Source: Bacteroidales bacterium (lineage in GTDB: Bacteria > Bacteroidota > Bacteroidia > Bacteroidales > VadinHA17). From it: 32,859 bases of DNA. The notes below the pieces were generated by a model, which did not search any database, was not told the DNA's origin, and worked only from the letters and a program-made list of their open reading frames with translations. Within the stretch, counting starts at the first letter, position 1; each line of letters starts with the position of its first letter. Positions 1-8,416 of this stretch are shown one piece after another. Location: NCBI GenBank assembly GCA_012519515.1, contig JAAYQC010000136.1, positions 1 to 32,859 on the forward strand, in the 5' to 3' direction. A program made the position numbers and the translations under genes.

Positions 1-887
1 AGAAAGTTTGCAGGTGAGCCTCCTGAAAGTTTTATAATATCCATTGTCGCCATAGCAAGTCCTGCACCGTTAACCATACAGCCGACGTTTCCATCAAGCT
101 TAATATAGTTCAGGTTGCTTTTCCCTGCTTCCACATCAATCGGATCCTCCTCATCGAAATCTCTCATGGCTGCCAGATCAGGATGCCTGAAAAGGGCATT
201 ATCGTCAATGACTAATTTGCAATCAACAGCGAGGATTCTGTTGTCGCTTGTCTTGAGAACAGGATTTATTTCCAGGAGCTCGGCATCGCATCCTGTAAAT
301 GCCTCATATATTCCATATATGAACTTCCTCATTTTCACGAAGGCTTCTCCGGAAAGCCCAAGATTGAAAGCTATATTTCTGGTCTGATACGGCAGTATCC
401 CCATCGAAGGGGATATTTCCTCCGTGAAGATGCTGTCGGGATCAGTCTCAGCCACCTGTTCAATATCCATCCCGCCGTCGGGTGAGTACATCAGCATATA
501 CCGTCCACTTTGCCTGTTCAGCAGGATACTCATGTAGAATTCCATCGGTTTCGATTTCCCGGGATAATAGACATCCGCGGCTACCAATACTTTATTTACC
601 TTTTTCCCGGCAGGCCCGGTCTGTGGAGTGACCAGGGTCATTCCTATCATCTGTCCGGCTATAGTACCCACTTCTTCAACCGACCGGGCGATCCTGACAC
701 CTCCTCCCTTGCCCCTTCCGCCGGCATGAATCTGGGCTTTTAGCACAAAACACCCCGGGTTGAATTTCTCCTTCAGCCGCGTGGCCACCATCACTGCCTG
801 TTCGGCGGTGTATGCCACAAATCCTTCCTGGATATCTACATTATATGCCTTCAGGATCGATTTCCCCTGGAACTCATGTACATTCAT
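1..887 (-). CDS. sucC: Succinyl-CoA synthetase (ADP-forming) beta subunit, partial
   Basis: This is the ATP-grasp subunit of succinyl-CoA synthetase, which couples succinyl-CoA cleavage to nucleoside triphosphate formation in the TCA cycle in the cytoplasm. The reading frame opens with MNVHEFQGK, the family's usual N-terminus, and continues with the ATP-grasp stretch KAQIHAGGRGKGGGV, the EINPV metal/nucleotide segment and LDGNVGCMVNGAGLAMATMD, all in the order known from E. coli SucC. About 295 residues are present; the family is near 380-390, so roughly the last quarter lies beyond the left edge of the window. Its partner sucD would normally follow downstream, off the edge. No perfect TAnnTTTG element was found in the 100 bp before the start. 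The identification is very secure. Confidence 0.96.
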   Translation of the reverse strand, partial: MNVHEFQGKSILKAYNVDIQEGFVAYTAEQAVMVATRLKEKFNPGCFVLKAQIHAGGRGKGGGVRIARSVEEVGTIAGQMIGMTLVTPQTGPAGKKVNKVLVAADVYYPGKSKPMEFYMSILLNRQSGRYMLMYSPDGGMDIEQVAETDPDSIFTEEISPSMGILPYQTRNIAFNLGLSGEAFVKMRKFIYGIYEAFTGCDAELLEINPVLKTSDNRILAVDCKLVIDDNALFRHPDLAAMRDFDEEDPIDVEAGKSNLNYIKLDGNVGCMVNGAGLAMATMDIIKLSGGSPANF

Positions 888-988
888 CTGCCTCGAATTA
901 TAGGTCCTTATTCTTCACAGCCCTCGTTGTCTGTGAGGGAAATATAGATAAAAAAAGGATATTTTAGCTATTTTAGCCTTAAAAAAGA

Positions 989-1537
989 ATGCGAAAGCTG
1001 CATAACAATGAGCTTGGGAGAAAGAGTATTCAAGACTATAAAAAATCAGGCAAGTCTCCTTTTGTTGTAGTGCTCGACAATGTCAGGAGCCATAATAATG
1101 TAGGCTCGGTATTCCGTACCGCCGATGCCTTTCTTACCTGGAAAGTGCTTCTCTGTGGCATAACTCCTCGTCCGCCTCACAGGGATATTCAGAAAACAGC
1201 CCTGGGTGCCACTGAATCGGTTGAATGGGAATGGTATGAGAAAACAACAGATGCTTTAAGGAAGCTGAAAGAGGAAGGATATCTGATAGTAGGTGTTGAA
1301 CAGGTGGAAGGAGCGGTTGAACTGCAGGATCTGAAAATTGAAAGAAGCAGGAAGTACGCGCTGGTTTTCGGTCATGAAGTAAAGGGTGTAAGCCAGGAAG
1401 CACTGGATCTTTGCGATCAATGTGTTATAATTCCCCAGTTCGGGACAAAGCATTCGTTCAATATAGCCGTGAGTGCCGGAATAGTTCTATGGGAAGTAAA
1501 CAAAAAGGGCGTTGCAAGCAACGCCCCTCTGTATTGA
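989..1537 (+). CDS. SpoU/TrmH family RNA 2'-O-methyltransferase
   Basis: A 182-residue SPOUT-class RNA methyltransferase that would transfer a methyl group from SAM to a ribose 2'-OH of tRNA or rRNA. The three SpoU motifs are visible: motif 1 NVRSHNNVGSVFRTADAF at residues 31-48, motif 2 LVFGHEVKGVS at 125-135, and motif 3 IIPQFGTKHSFNIAVSAG at 147-164, which forms the knotted SAM site. Length fits single-domain TrmH-like enzymes without an added RNA-binding domain, so the substrate cannot be assigned. It is divergent from sucC and convergent with the TPR lipoprotein gene; its last codons overlap that gene's terminator hairpin. Upstream there are only imperfect -7 elements (TATTTTAG, ending at 967 and 976). 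Confidence 0.9.
   Translation: MRKLHNNELGRKSIQDYKKSGKSPFVVVLDNVRSHNNVGSVFRTADAFLTWKVLLCGITPRPPHRDIQKTALGATESVEWEWYEKTTDALRKLKEEGYLIVGVEQVEGAVELQDLKIERSRKYALVFGHEVKGVSQEALDLCDQCVIIPQFGTKHSFNIAVSAGIVLWEVNKKGVASNAPLY
1507..1526 (-). terminator. Intrinsic terminator of the TPR lipoprotein gene, inside the convergent methyltransferase ORF
   Basis: Perfect 9-bp arms GGGCGTTGC and GCAACGCCC with a 2-nt centre. On the minus strand the hairpin is followed by TTTTTGTTT, a good U-tract, and it starts 26 nt after the lipoprotein stop codon. In the plus direction no T-run follows, so it is oriented for the minus-strand gene. Confidence 0.8.
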
Positions 1538-1552
1538 TAGTCAGCAGAATCT

Positions 1553-3268
1553 CTACTGGAACAATCCTGCAAATGAACTGTCGCTGAAATATTTTGCAAA
1601 TTCAATATCGTTTTTCATAGCTGCTCTGAGTTCCGGGCTAAGGCTTGCAGCCTCTTTCAGTGCATTCAGAGTATAAGCCTTGTCATCAAGACGCGATCCG
1701 ACGATAGCCTTCAGGTATGAAGTGAGAGCGGTTTTGGCTTCTCCCGTGAGGCTTTCAAGGGTTGTCTTTGCCCTGTTTACATCGCCTTTCAGTATCTGAG
1801 CCAGAGCCAGGTTGTTGGAAGCTTCATTTCCGAAGGAATTGACAGCCTTGTCATATTCACCCTTGGTGATTGCCACTATTCCGAGGCCATATCTTGATTC
1901 GGGAGTTGTGGCTGTCATTGAGTTGAATAATTCTTCAGCTTTTGCTATGTCACCCTTCAGGATATAGGCGAAAGCGGTGTTGCTCTTTACAACGTCGTTG
2001 TTTGCAATTGCTTTTGCCTTATCAAGGGCTGCAATAGCATCGTCGGGTTTACCAAGACAAAGATATGTAACGGCAACGTTGTTGTGTGCACGGACACACT
2101 TCGGATGAGCATCGGCAGTAGCTTTGTAGAAAGCAAGCTTTTCGTTCAGGTCAGATGTGAGAACTCCTGCATGAAGCATTTCCTCAAGGTTCAGAACCTT
2201 GGGATCCGACCTCATCTGGGCAAGTATCTGTTCGTCGGTACGACCGATATTATCAACATTTACAATGAGTTTTGACCTCCTCAGCTTGGGAAGAATGTCT
2301 GTCTTGAGAATTTCGAAAGCAGCAGACATATTCCTGATTTCCCTTTCGCGGACATCAGGATCGGAGTACATGGAAAGAACCCTGAGAATCAGGTCCTTAT
2401 CAGGAATGCTTGAATTCTCGACTTCGGTCTTGAAACCTTCCCAGTCTTCAGCTGTGGTAATTGTACTGAAGAAACCGTCTTCCTTGGCAACTTCTATCTT
2501 CTTGAATTCATTTTTCAGAACCTTATCGGCTGACACACCTCTTCTGCCCGAGAGTTTCTCGTTCTGATCAAACTTCCCGTCGGGAGAAGCATATGAACTG
2601 GTAACGGCACTCTTAATCTCCTTGTTGGGGTCGGCATCGGCGGCCACAATATAATCCTTCAGGGCAACGACATCATCTCTTTTCAACTCAGAACTGCGTA
2701 CAACTGCCTGGTTGATGACGTAGTTTATGTCGGCTACTTTTGTTTCAGGAACGATCCTGGCATACTGGTCAGGCATGATTGAACCCTTTGCATCTTTCTC
2801 AACAAGAGTTGAAGTAGCGATAACACCGTCGGCCAGTTTTAAAGGATCAAAATCGAGGCTTTTATTCCCCATGCTTGCATTTGTTCTCAGAACCAGTTCC
2901 GACCTTTTCATTGCATCGGTGTAAGGGATGGCCGAAGTGTAGGTGAAATCACCTCCCGAATAGGAAATGACCTTGTTGTTGGCCATGACTTTCTCACCCT
3001 GAAGAACCTGAACTTTATCAAAAGCTGTTTCTCCGCCTGCATAGGTTAATACAGGAGTAAGGGCAAGAGTAGCTTTCTTGTTGAAATACTTCTCGGGAAA
3101 TGTGCCTTTGACAGTGACATTCACAAGTCCGCCATGAGCTTCAAGTACTTTAGGGGTAACTTCGTAATTGATGTCTCCGGCTTCCTTTTTCATTTTATTC
3201 AGACCGGCGCAACCCGATAAAAAAGAGGCTGCGAGGATAAGGATAAAATAGCTTCTGATTTTTTTCAT
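1553..3268 (-). CDS. TPR-repeat outer-envelope lipoprotein with OmpA-like segment
   Basis: A 571-residue exported lipoprotein. The N-terminus MKKIRSYFILILAASFLSGC is a signal peptide with lipobox LSGC, so Cys20 should be lipidated. Residues about 35-150 look beta-rich (domain unassigned). Residues about 217-250 contain SYASPDGKFDQNEKLSGRRG, which resembles the OmpA-C pattern in which a sYASPEG turn is followed by N..LS..RA. Residues about 380-520 contain TPR-like helices (HPKCVRAHNNVAVTYLCLGK, then several more). The C-terminus DIEFAKYFSDSSFAGLFQ is a typical end for Bacteroidota TPR proteins. It is monocistronic, with its own -7 element upstream and a terminator downstream. The precise function is unknown; a scaffolding role at the outer membrane is inference. 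Confidence 0.8.
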   Translation of the reverse strand: MKKIRSYFILILAASFLSGCAGLNKMKKEAGDINYEVTPKVLEAHGGLVNVTVKGTFPEKYFNKKATLALTPVLTYAGGETAFDKVQVLQGEKVMANNKVISYSGGDFTYTSAIPYTDAMKRSELVLRTNASMGNKSLDFDPLKLADGVIATSTLVEKDAKGSIMPDQYARIVPETKVADINYVINQAVVRSSELKRDDVVALKDYIVAADADPNKEIKSAVTSSYASPDGKFDQNEKLSGRRGVSADKVLKNEFKKIEVAKEDGFFSTITTAEDWEGFKTEVENSSIPDKDLILRVLSMYSDPDVREREIRNMSAAFEILKTDILPKLRRSKLIVNVDNIGRTDEQILAQMRSDPKVLNLEEMLHAGVLTSDLNEKLAFYKATADAHPKCVRAHNNVAVTYLCLGKPDDAIAALDKAKAIANNDVVKSNTAFAYILKGDIAKAEELFNSMTATTPESRYGLGIVAITKGEYDKAVNSFGNEASNNLALAQILKGDVNRAKTTLESLTGEAKTALTSYLKAIVGSRLDDKAYTLNALKEAASLSPELRAAMKNDIEFAKYFSDSSFAGLFQ

Positions 3269-3347
3269 AGTCTAATTTTTATTTGTGTTAACCAACTCTA
3301 ATTTATTCTACAGAATTTTAAAAGAGTATTTCTTGATAGTTTATCTG

Positions 3348-3355
3348 CAAAATTA
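3348..3355 (-). promoter_or_regulatory. Bacteroidota -7 element (TPR lipoprotein)
   Basis: Minus-strand TAATTTTG matches TAnnTTTG exactly; the element ends 79 nt before the start codon. No good TTTG -33 box at the usual distance (TCTG is the nearest). Confidence 0.45.
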
Positions 3356-3395
3356 TAAAAAATAGTTACAATATCAGAAAAAACTCACAAAATGT

Positions 3396-4037
3396 TCATA
3401 ATATGACCGTATTAAGGCCTTCGCCCCACTGGCTGCAAAATATGGTTTCAATTAATTTTCTGTAATGCTCCTCGTTTTCAACAAAGTCAATATTATTGAC
3501 ATCGATAATAAGATACCTTGCCCCGGGGTTCTGCCTGAAGAATGAGAAGTAACTCTCCTGTATCTTCTGAAGGTATTCTGCAGTAATATGTTTCTCATAA
3601 TCACGCCCTCTCCTGCCTATGTTTTCAAGAAGCCTGCCAGGTGTCTGGTGCAGGTAAACGTAAATATCCGGTTTGGGCATCTGGCCATAAATGATATAGA
3701 ATATCTGCCTGTACAGGTTATATTCATCGCCTTTAAGGGTTGTGGCTGCAAAGACAAGTGATTTCATAAAATAGTAATCCGCCACTGTAAAGGATTTGAA
3801 CATGTCCCTTGTTCCGAATTCTTCATTTAGTTGTTTATAACGGCCGGCGAGGAAAGAAAGTTCAAGCTGGAAAGCATATTTATCCGGTTCTTTGTAAAAC
3901 TTTGGAAGGAAAGGATTGTCGGCAAACTGTTCCAGTACAAGCCGTGCATTGTATTCATCGGCTATCCTGGAGGCAAGGGATGTTTTTCCCGCACCTATGT
4001 TTCCTTCGATAACCACATAACTATACCTGACTTCCAT
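3396..4037 (-). CDS. Deoxynucleoside kinase family protein
   Basis: A 213-residue P-loop kinase of the dNK family (deoxyadenosine/deoxyguanosine kinase-like), which phosphorylates salvaged deoxynucleosides in the cytoplasm. The P-loop GNIGAGKT is at residues 12-19. LEQFADNPFLPKFY at about 35-48 is the substrate-site motif with the catalytic Glu, and the arginine-rich lid RRGRDYEKHI follows near residue 140. Length matches the stand-alone bacterial enzyme (about 200-215). In some Bacteroidota this domain is fused to FolK; no such fusion is present here. It follows pnp but is separated from it by a terminator and has its own -7 element 18 nt before the start. Which deoxynucleoside is preferred cannot be told from sequence alone. 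Confidence 0.9.
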   Translation of the reverse strand: MEVRYSYVVIEGNIGAGKTSLASRIADEYNARLVLEQFADNPFLPKFYKEPDKYAFQLELSFLAGRYKQLNEEFGTRDMFKSFTVADYYFMKSLVFAATTLKGDEYNLYRQIFYIIYGQMPKPDIYVYLHQTPGRLLENIGRRGRDYEKHITAEYLQKIQESYFSFFRQNPGARYLIIDVNNIDFVENEEHYRKLIETIFCSQWGEGLNTVIL

Positions 4038-4055
4038 TGCTCATGAATGATAAAT

Positions 4056-4063
4056 CAAATATA
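4056..4063 (-). promoter_or_regulatory. Bacteroidota -7 element (deoxynucleoside kinase)
   Basis: Minus-strand TATATTTG is an exact TAnnTTTG match ending 18 nt before the ATG. An ATTG (3 of 4 match to the -33 TTTG) lies 20 bp upstream, at 4084-4087. Confidence 0.55.
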
Positions 4064-4095
4064 GGAAAGGAGATTTGAAAAATCAATAAACAATA

Positions 4096-4120
4096 ATGGG
4101 TGTTGATTTTCAACACCCAT
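4096..4120 (-). terminator. Terminator downstream of pnp
   Basis: Perfect 11-bp inverted repeat ATGGGTGTTGA / TCAACACCCAT with a 3-nt loop, 29 nt after the pnp stop. The following minus-strand sequence is T-rich but interrupted (TATTGTTTATTGATTTTT), so termination may be partial. It lies just upstream of the kinase promoter. Confidence 0.65.
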
Positions 4121-4148
4121 CACTGCATTATCTTTTCAATTAAAACTT

Positions 4149-6314
4149 CTAATTTTTGCGGTTACCTTGCCAGTGCCTTTCCCCGCCTTCTTCTCTGGGC
4201 GGGCGAGGGAGCAGAACCTTTCGAGAAAGCTTCAGTTTCCCTGTTTTGGGATCGATATCGATCAGTTTTACTTCCACTTCGTCGCCTACTTTAAGCACTT
4301 CGTCGACTGTTCTAACCTTTTTCCAGTCGATTTCCGATATATGCAGAAGTCCGTCCTTGTTTGGCAGGATTTCAACGAAAGCTCCGAACTGAACGATAGT
4401 CTTGACCTTTCCCTTATAAACCTGACCGACTTCCGGAACGGCAACGATTCTTTTTATCCATTCGAGGGCCGCGGTTATGGCTTCCTTGTTTTCTCCAAAC
4501 ACGTTAACATCGCCACATCCATTTACCTCCTCAACCACGATAGTGGTTCCGGTTTCACGCTGGATTTCCTGGATCACTTTGCCACCGGGGCCGATAAGCG
4601 CGCCGATCATATCCTTTGGTATGGTAAGCATTTCTATCCTCGGAGCATGAGGTTTGAGTTCAGGCCGCGGACTTTCGATTGTATTCTTCATGATGTCGAG
4701 GATATGCATCCTTCCTTCACGAGCCTGATCGAGAGCTTTGGTCAGCACTTCAAATGAAAGTCCTTCCACCTTGATATCCATCTGTGTTGCAGTGATGCCG
4801 TCGCGGGTTCCCGTTACCTTGAAATCCATATCACCCAGGTGGTCTTCATCTCCAAGGATATCCGAAAGGATAGCATATTTTCCTGATTCCTGGTCGCTTA
4901 TCAGTCCCATTGCTATGCCCGACACCGGTTTTCTTAGCTGTACCCCGGCATCCATAAGTGCAAGTGTGCCGGCGCAAACCGTTGCCATTGAAGAGGAGCC
5001 GTTAGACTCGAGTATATCGGAGACCACCCTTACCGTGTAAGGATTCTCCGTATCAGGCGGCATCATGTTTTTCAGCGCCCTGTGAGCCAGGTTGCCGTGC
5101 CCGATTTCCCTGCGGCTGACACCTCTTGCAGGTTTTGCCTCGCCGGTTGAGAAAGGCGGGAAATTATAGTGAAGTGTGAACTTTTCAGTTCCCTGATTAA
5201 GTACATCGTCAATTATCTTCTCATCAAGCTTGGTACCCAGGGTAACAGTTGTAAGCGACTGGGTTTCGCCCCTGGTAAAAAGGGAGGAACCGTGTGTCGC
5301 GGGCAGCGGGTCAATTTCGCAGACAATAGGCCTGATCTGGTCTGATTTTCTGCCGTCGAGGCGAATGCCTTCATCGAGGACCAGTCTCCGCGCAGCTTCC
5401 CTGACTACCTCGTTGTAGTATTTCCCTACCAGATTTACATTCACTTCATCCTCTTCGGAATACTGCGAAAGGAAGCCTTCAATAACTTCAGTGAAAGCCT
5501 CTTCCCTTTTGTGTTTATCAGCGATTGCTGACTTTGCTACCTGGTAGCATTTGTCATAGGTTTCGTCCCATACCTTCTTTTTCAGATCCTCGTCATTCTC
5601 TTCATGACAGTATTCACGTTTTGCTCCTTTACCGGCTTCCCCGGCAAATTCCATCTGAGCCCGGCACTGTACTTTTATAGCCTGATGAGCTACCCTGAGA
5701 GCTTCGATCATATCTGCTTCGGATACTTCCTTCATTTCTCCCTCCACCATCAGGATATTGTCGAATGTTGCTCCGACCATAAGATCCATATCAGCATCCT
5801 TCAGCTGGGTAGCCGTGGGATTCACGATAAAACTGCCGTTTATTCTGGCCACCCTTACTTCCGACATTGGTCCGTTGAAAGGGATATCGGAGATAGAGAG
5901 AGCAGCCGAGGCTGCCAGACCGGCAAGTGCATCCGGAATTATGTCGATATCTGCAGAAATAAGGTTTATGGTTACAAAAGTCTCAGCATGATAGTCATTC
6001 GGGAAAAGCGGCCTTAATGCCCTGTCAACAAGCCTCGAGATAAGTATCTCGTAATCGGAGGGCCTGGCTTCGCGCTTCAGGAAGCCCCCGGGAATACGTC
6101 CCGATGATGCGTATTTCTCCTTATATTCCACCGAGAGCGGTATGAAGTCCGTGTCTTCCCTGGCATCCTTTGCTGAAACGACAGTGGCAAGCAGCATCGT
6201 TTTTCCCATCTTCAGCAGAACCGCCCCATCAGCCTGTCTTGCCATTTTCCCGGTCTCAAGTGTTATTATACGTCCGTCACCGAGATCAATATTCTTCTCT
6301 TTAATATTAAACAT
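4149..6314 (-). CDS. pnp: Polyribonucleotide nucleotidyltransferase (PNPase)
   Basis: PNPase, the phosphorolytic 3'-5' exoribonuclease of the RNA degradation machinery. 721 residues, as expected for the family. It opens with the first RNase PH core ([19 protein letters not shown]) and contains the FFRR-equivalent loop region [20 protein letters not shown]. The second RNase PH core has [34 protein letters not shown] and [15 protein letters not shown] (catalytic Asp cluster). The KH domain carries GPGGK at residues 575-579, and an S1 domain ([19 protein letters not shown]) follows from about residue 635. It lies directly after rpsO, the classic rpsO-pnp order, with a terminator between them. 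An imperfect -7 element (TAATTTCG, 6341-6348) may allow separate transcription. Confidence 0.97.
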   Translation of the reverse strand: MFNIKEKNIDLGDGRIITLETGKMARQADGAVLLKMGKTMLLATVVSAKDAREDTDFIPLSVEYKEKYASSGRIPGGFLKREARPSDYEILISRLVDRALRPLFPNDYHAETFVTINLISADIDIIPDALAGLAASAALSISDIPFNGPMSEVRVARINGSFIVNPTATQLKDADMDLMVGATFDNILMVEGEMKEVSEADMIEALRVAHQAIKVQCRAQMEFAGEAGKGAKREYCHEENDEDLKKKVWDETYDKCYQVAKSAIADKHKREEAFTEVIEGFLSQYSEEDEVNVNLVGKYYNEVVREAARRLVLDEGIRLDGRKSDQIRPIVCEIDPLPATHGSSLFTRGETQSLTTVTLGTKLDEKIIDDVLNQGTEKFTLHYNFPPFSTGEAKPARGVSRREIGHGNLAHRALKNMMPPDTENPYTVRVVSDILESNGSSSMATVCAGTLALMDAGVQLRKPVSGIAMGLISDQESGKYAILSDILGDEDHLGDMDFKVTGTRDGITATQMDIKVEGLSFEVLTKALDQAREGRMHILDIMKNTIESPRPELKPHAPRIEMLTIPKDMIGALIGPGGKVIQEIQRETGTTIVVEEVNGCGDVNVFGENKEAITAALEWIKRIVAVPEVGQVYKGKVKTIVQFGAFVEILPNKDGLLHISEIDWKKVRTVDEVLKVGDEVEVKLIDIDPKTGKLKLSRKVLLPRPPREEGGERHWQGNRKN

Positions 6315-6369
6315 ACTTACTTTAGTGTTTTTGTGATTGCCGAAATTACAATTAATTCAGGATAATAAG

Positions 6370-6398
6370 AAAAAAGGCAATTCTGAATTGCCTTTTTT
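6370..6398. terminator. Bidirectional-looking terminator between rpsO and pnp
   Basis: Perfect inverted repeat GGCAATT (6376-6382) / AATTGCC (6386-6392) with a CTG loop, flanked by six A on one side and six T on the other. It is therefore a canonical hairpin plus U-tract on either strand. Only the minus strand has genes here, so it should end or attenuate the rpsO transcript before pnp. Confidence 0.85.
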
Positions 6399-6400
6399 CA

Positions 6401-6670
6401 TTATTTACGTAATTTCAACGCTTTGACTATTTCCCTGTACCGCTCTATATCCTTGACTTTCAGGTAATCAAGAAGCTTCCTCCTCCTTCCCACAAGCTTG
6501 ATGAGAGCCCTCTGTGTACTGAAATCCTTTTTGTTCTTTTTCAGGTGTTCGGTAAGATGTGATATCCTGTATGAAAACAATGCAATCTGTCCCTCAGCCG
6601 TTCCTGTGTCAATTTCTGATGTTCCAAATGTTTTGAAAAACTCCTGCTTCTTCTCGGTAGTCAAATACAT
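6401..6670 (-). CDS. rpsO: 30S ribosomal protein S15
   Basis: Small-subunit protein S15, which binds 16S rRNA in the central domain and contributes to the subunit bridge. The 89-residue product starts MYLTTEKKQEFFKTFG and contains the conserved DTGTAEGQIALFSYRI segment, HLKKNKKDFSTQRAL and LVGRRRKLLDYLK. I chose the start at 6670: upstream in-frame codons back to 6763 give a longer frame, but that extension has no S15 character and runs through the promoter (TATTTTTG at 6728-6735), so it cannot be translated from that promoter. It is followed by the terminator and then pnp. Confidence 0.97.
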   Translation of the reverse strand: MYLTTEKKQEFFKTFGTSEIDTGTAEGQIALFSYRISHLTEHLKKNKKDFSTQRALIKLVGRRRKLLDYLKVKDIERYREIVKALKLRK

Positions 6671-6988
6671 GTCTCTAATTACTATATTATTAATCCATAA
6701 ATAAATTGAGTCCCCAATTTTGGAACGCAAAAATAAGGCTTTTTTATGTAAACTATCAAACAATTGACTACTTTTTTTGAGTTCAGCAAATTATTTCTAA
6801 CAGTCCAACGCTATCAGAACGGATATATTGTCCTGTATATATTAATGACGTAAAGTTAGACTTAAAAGTTGCGTGCATCTATTATAATTATTAACAAATC
6901 GACAGAGTTTTAAGTACAATAATCGTGCCTGAGTGCAGAATATTAATTCTGTAGGGGGGTTGGTTCATCCCGTGATCCGGAGTTGTGG
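6671..6988. other. Intergenic region between DUF2851 gene and rpsO
   Basis: 318 bp, AT-rich. It carries the rpsO promoter and leader. A short dyad CAGAAT-ATTA-ATTCTG (6936-6951) lies 38 nt after the DUF2851 stop but has no T-run after it, so it is a weak terminator candidate. No convincing small gene was seen. Confidence 0.6.
6728..6760 (-). promoter_or_regulatory. rpsO promoter (-33 and -7)
   Basis: On the minus strand TTTG (6757-6760) is followed after 21 bp by TATTTTTG (6728-6735), a full match to the Bacteroidota TTTG / TAnnTTTG promoter. The leader to the S15 start would be about 50 nt. This is the only complete two-box promoter I found in the window. Confidence 0.7.
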
Positions 6989-8311
6989 TCAGGGTTCGAG
7001 GCTGAGCTGGCTGCTGCTTTTCAGACTTTTTCCCGAACTGATCACGCCGCAACCGATTCTGCAATCAAGACATCGCCTTCTGCGGCAATAGTTTTCGGTC
7101 AACTGCAAAAGAGCCTGGGAATAATAAGCCGATTCCGGTATCAGTCCGGCAGATTCCCAGTCGCGGATCAGAGAATTTTTCTCCGAATCAATATTTTCCA
7201 AAAAATCAATTGCCCTGTCACAAAGCTTTCTGTCATTATGAGTAGTTCCGTAAACATAGATCATGGGTATCACGGCATTAATAAGCAGAATATCCGATGC
7301 CTGGTCTCCTGTATTCTTTCCCGATCTTTTGCTTTTTTTTCCGAAGACATAATGGTCGTCCCAGTACTCTGATGCTGAAACGGCGAAGAGTTTTTTCAGC
7401 TGAGCCGCATCACCGGCAGCCAGTGTCCGGGAAAACAATCCGCCGGCGGTTGACAGGAGAGCTGCCAGCTGAGACAGCCTTACCGTGGGGAAGTTTACAG
7501 GGCGGAGGCGGCAAAACTTCCACAGCCATCCGTGGATGGGACGAAGGGAGTATTTGGAGGAAAGCACCTTGTATTCCCTGATAAGGTCGAGATAATATTT
7601 ATCCGACAGGGCATTTTTAAACAATCCTTCATCAAGCATACCGGCGCTTCCGAAAAGCAGGGCTTCGATCTGGAGCCGGTTATCGGCATGTTTCCTTATT
7701 ATTTTGAAGGGCAGGGCAGTTGCCAGCATTTCAAAGGGTTCGGTATTTACCCTGAAACCGAAATAGCGGCTCAAAACCCTGTAAAAAGTCTCGTCCCAGT
7801 CGTTGCCGGTCGACTCCCAGATTTTCAGGACAGCTTCCGACTTCACCTCCAGCCTTTCGATGAGAAGTGAATGAAGCCAGCATCTGAGCAGGAATCTGTC
7901 AGTGTTTTCAATCTCATCGCGGCATGCAATAGCACAGGGATTGTTTACAAGATCAACGTACTTCAGGTAGAGCATCTTATCAAAATTCAACTCAGCGGTA
8001 AGAAGTTCCTCTCCCTTCGCATTGCATACCTCGGTATCCTTTTCAGCAACAACGTGGAGGATAACGTTATCAAAGGCATGATCAAGATTATGGCCATGCG
8101 TGTTGAATTGTGAAGCCCGTGTATGTATCTCAACATTCCCGGCCCATTCGGTCCCGGCAATCAGTATCCGTGCATTGAAAAAATCCGGACCGGAATCACG
8201 GTTGTATTCTCCGGGATTTAAAACAATTACAGGATTTCCATCCCCGTCGGCAAGCGAAACCGGATCATACAGGGAATATTTCCACAGATAATGCAGGAAT
8301 TCTTCTTTCAT
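6989..8311 (-). CDS. DUF2851 family protein
   Basis: A 440-residue protein of the DUF2851 family, widespread in Bacteroidota and of unknown function. Recognisable features are the N-terminus MKEEFLHYLWKYSLYD, the PGEYNRDSGPDFFNARI block with TEWAGNVEIHTRAS shortly after, and HGHNLDHAFDNVILHVV. The C-terminal region has CRRRRCLDCRIGCG, a cluster of four cysteines that could bind a metal. No signal peptide or membrane segment is apparent, so it is probably cytoplasmic. The last residues (SSGKSLKSSSQLSLEP) are low-complexity. It is separated by about 105 bp from pyrF upstream; only one-mismatch -7 elements are present before the start. Confidence 0.88.
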   Translation of the reverse strand: MKEEFLHYLWKYSLYDPVSLADGDGNPVIVLNPGEYNRDSGPDFFNARILIAGTEWAGNVEIHTRASQFNTHGHNLDHAFDNVILHVVAEKDTEVCNAKGEELLTAELNFDKMLYLKYVDLVNNPCAIACRDEIENTDRFLLRCWLHSLLIERLEVKSEAVLKIWESTGNDWDETFYRVLSRYFGFRVNTEPFEMLATALPFKIIRKHADNRLQIEALLFGSAGMLDEGLFKNALSDKYYLDLIREYKVLSSKYSLRPIHGWLWKFCRLRPVNFPTVRLSQLAALLSTAGGLFSRTLAAGDAAQLKKLFAVSASEYWDDHYVFGKKSKRSGKNTGDQASDILLINAVIPMIYVYGTTHNDRKLCDRAIDFLENIDSEKNSLIRDWESAGLIPESAYYSQALLQLTENYCRRRRCLDCRIGCGVISSGKSLKSSSQLSLEP

Positions 8312-8416
8312 AGCAGCAAAGGTTTATAAACAGCGAGAACATAAAGTTACAAAACTTGCTGCAATAACAGATACGGATCAGAAAAAAGATAGTGATTGCC
8401 TGTCTGAATTGCCGGT

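Noticed and set aside
6671-6763. N-terminal extension of S15 by 31 codons
   Set aside because: No family similarity, and the extension runs through the rpsO promoter; MYLTTEKK at 6670 is the standard S15 start.
6936-6951. CAGAAT-ATTA-ATTCTG dyad as the DUF2851 terminator
   Set aside because: Weak AT-rich 6-bp stem with no T-run on the minus strand.
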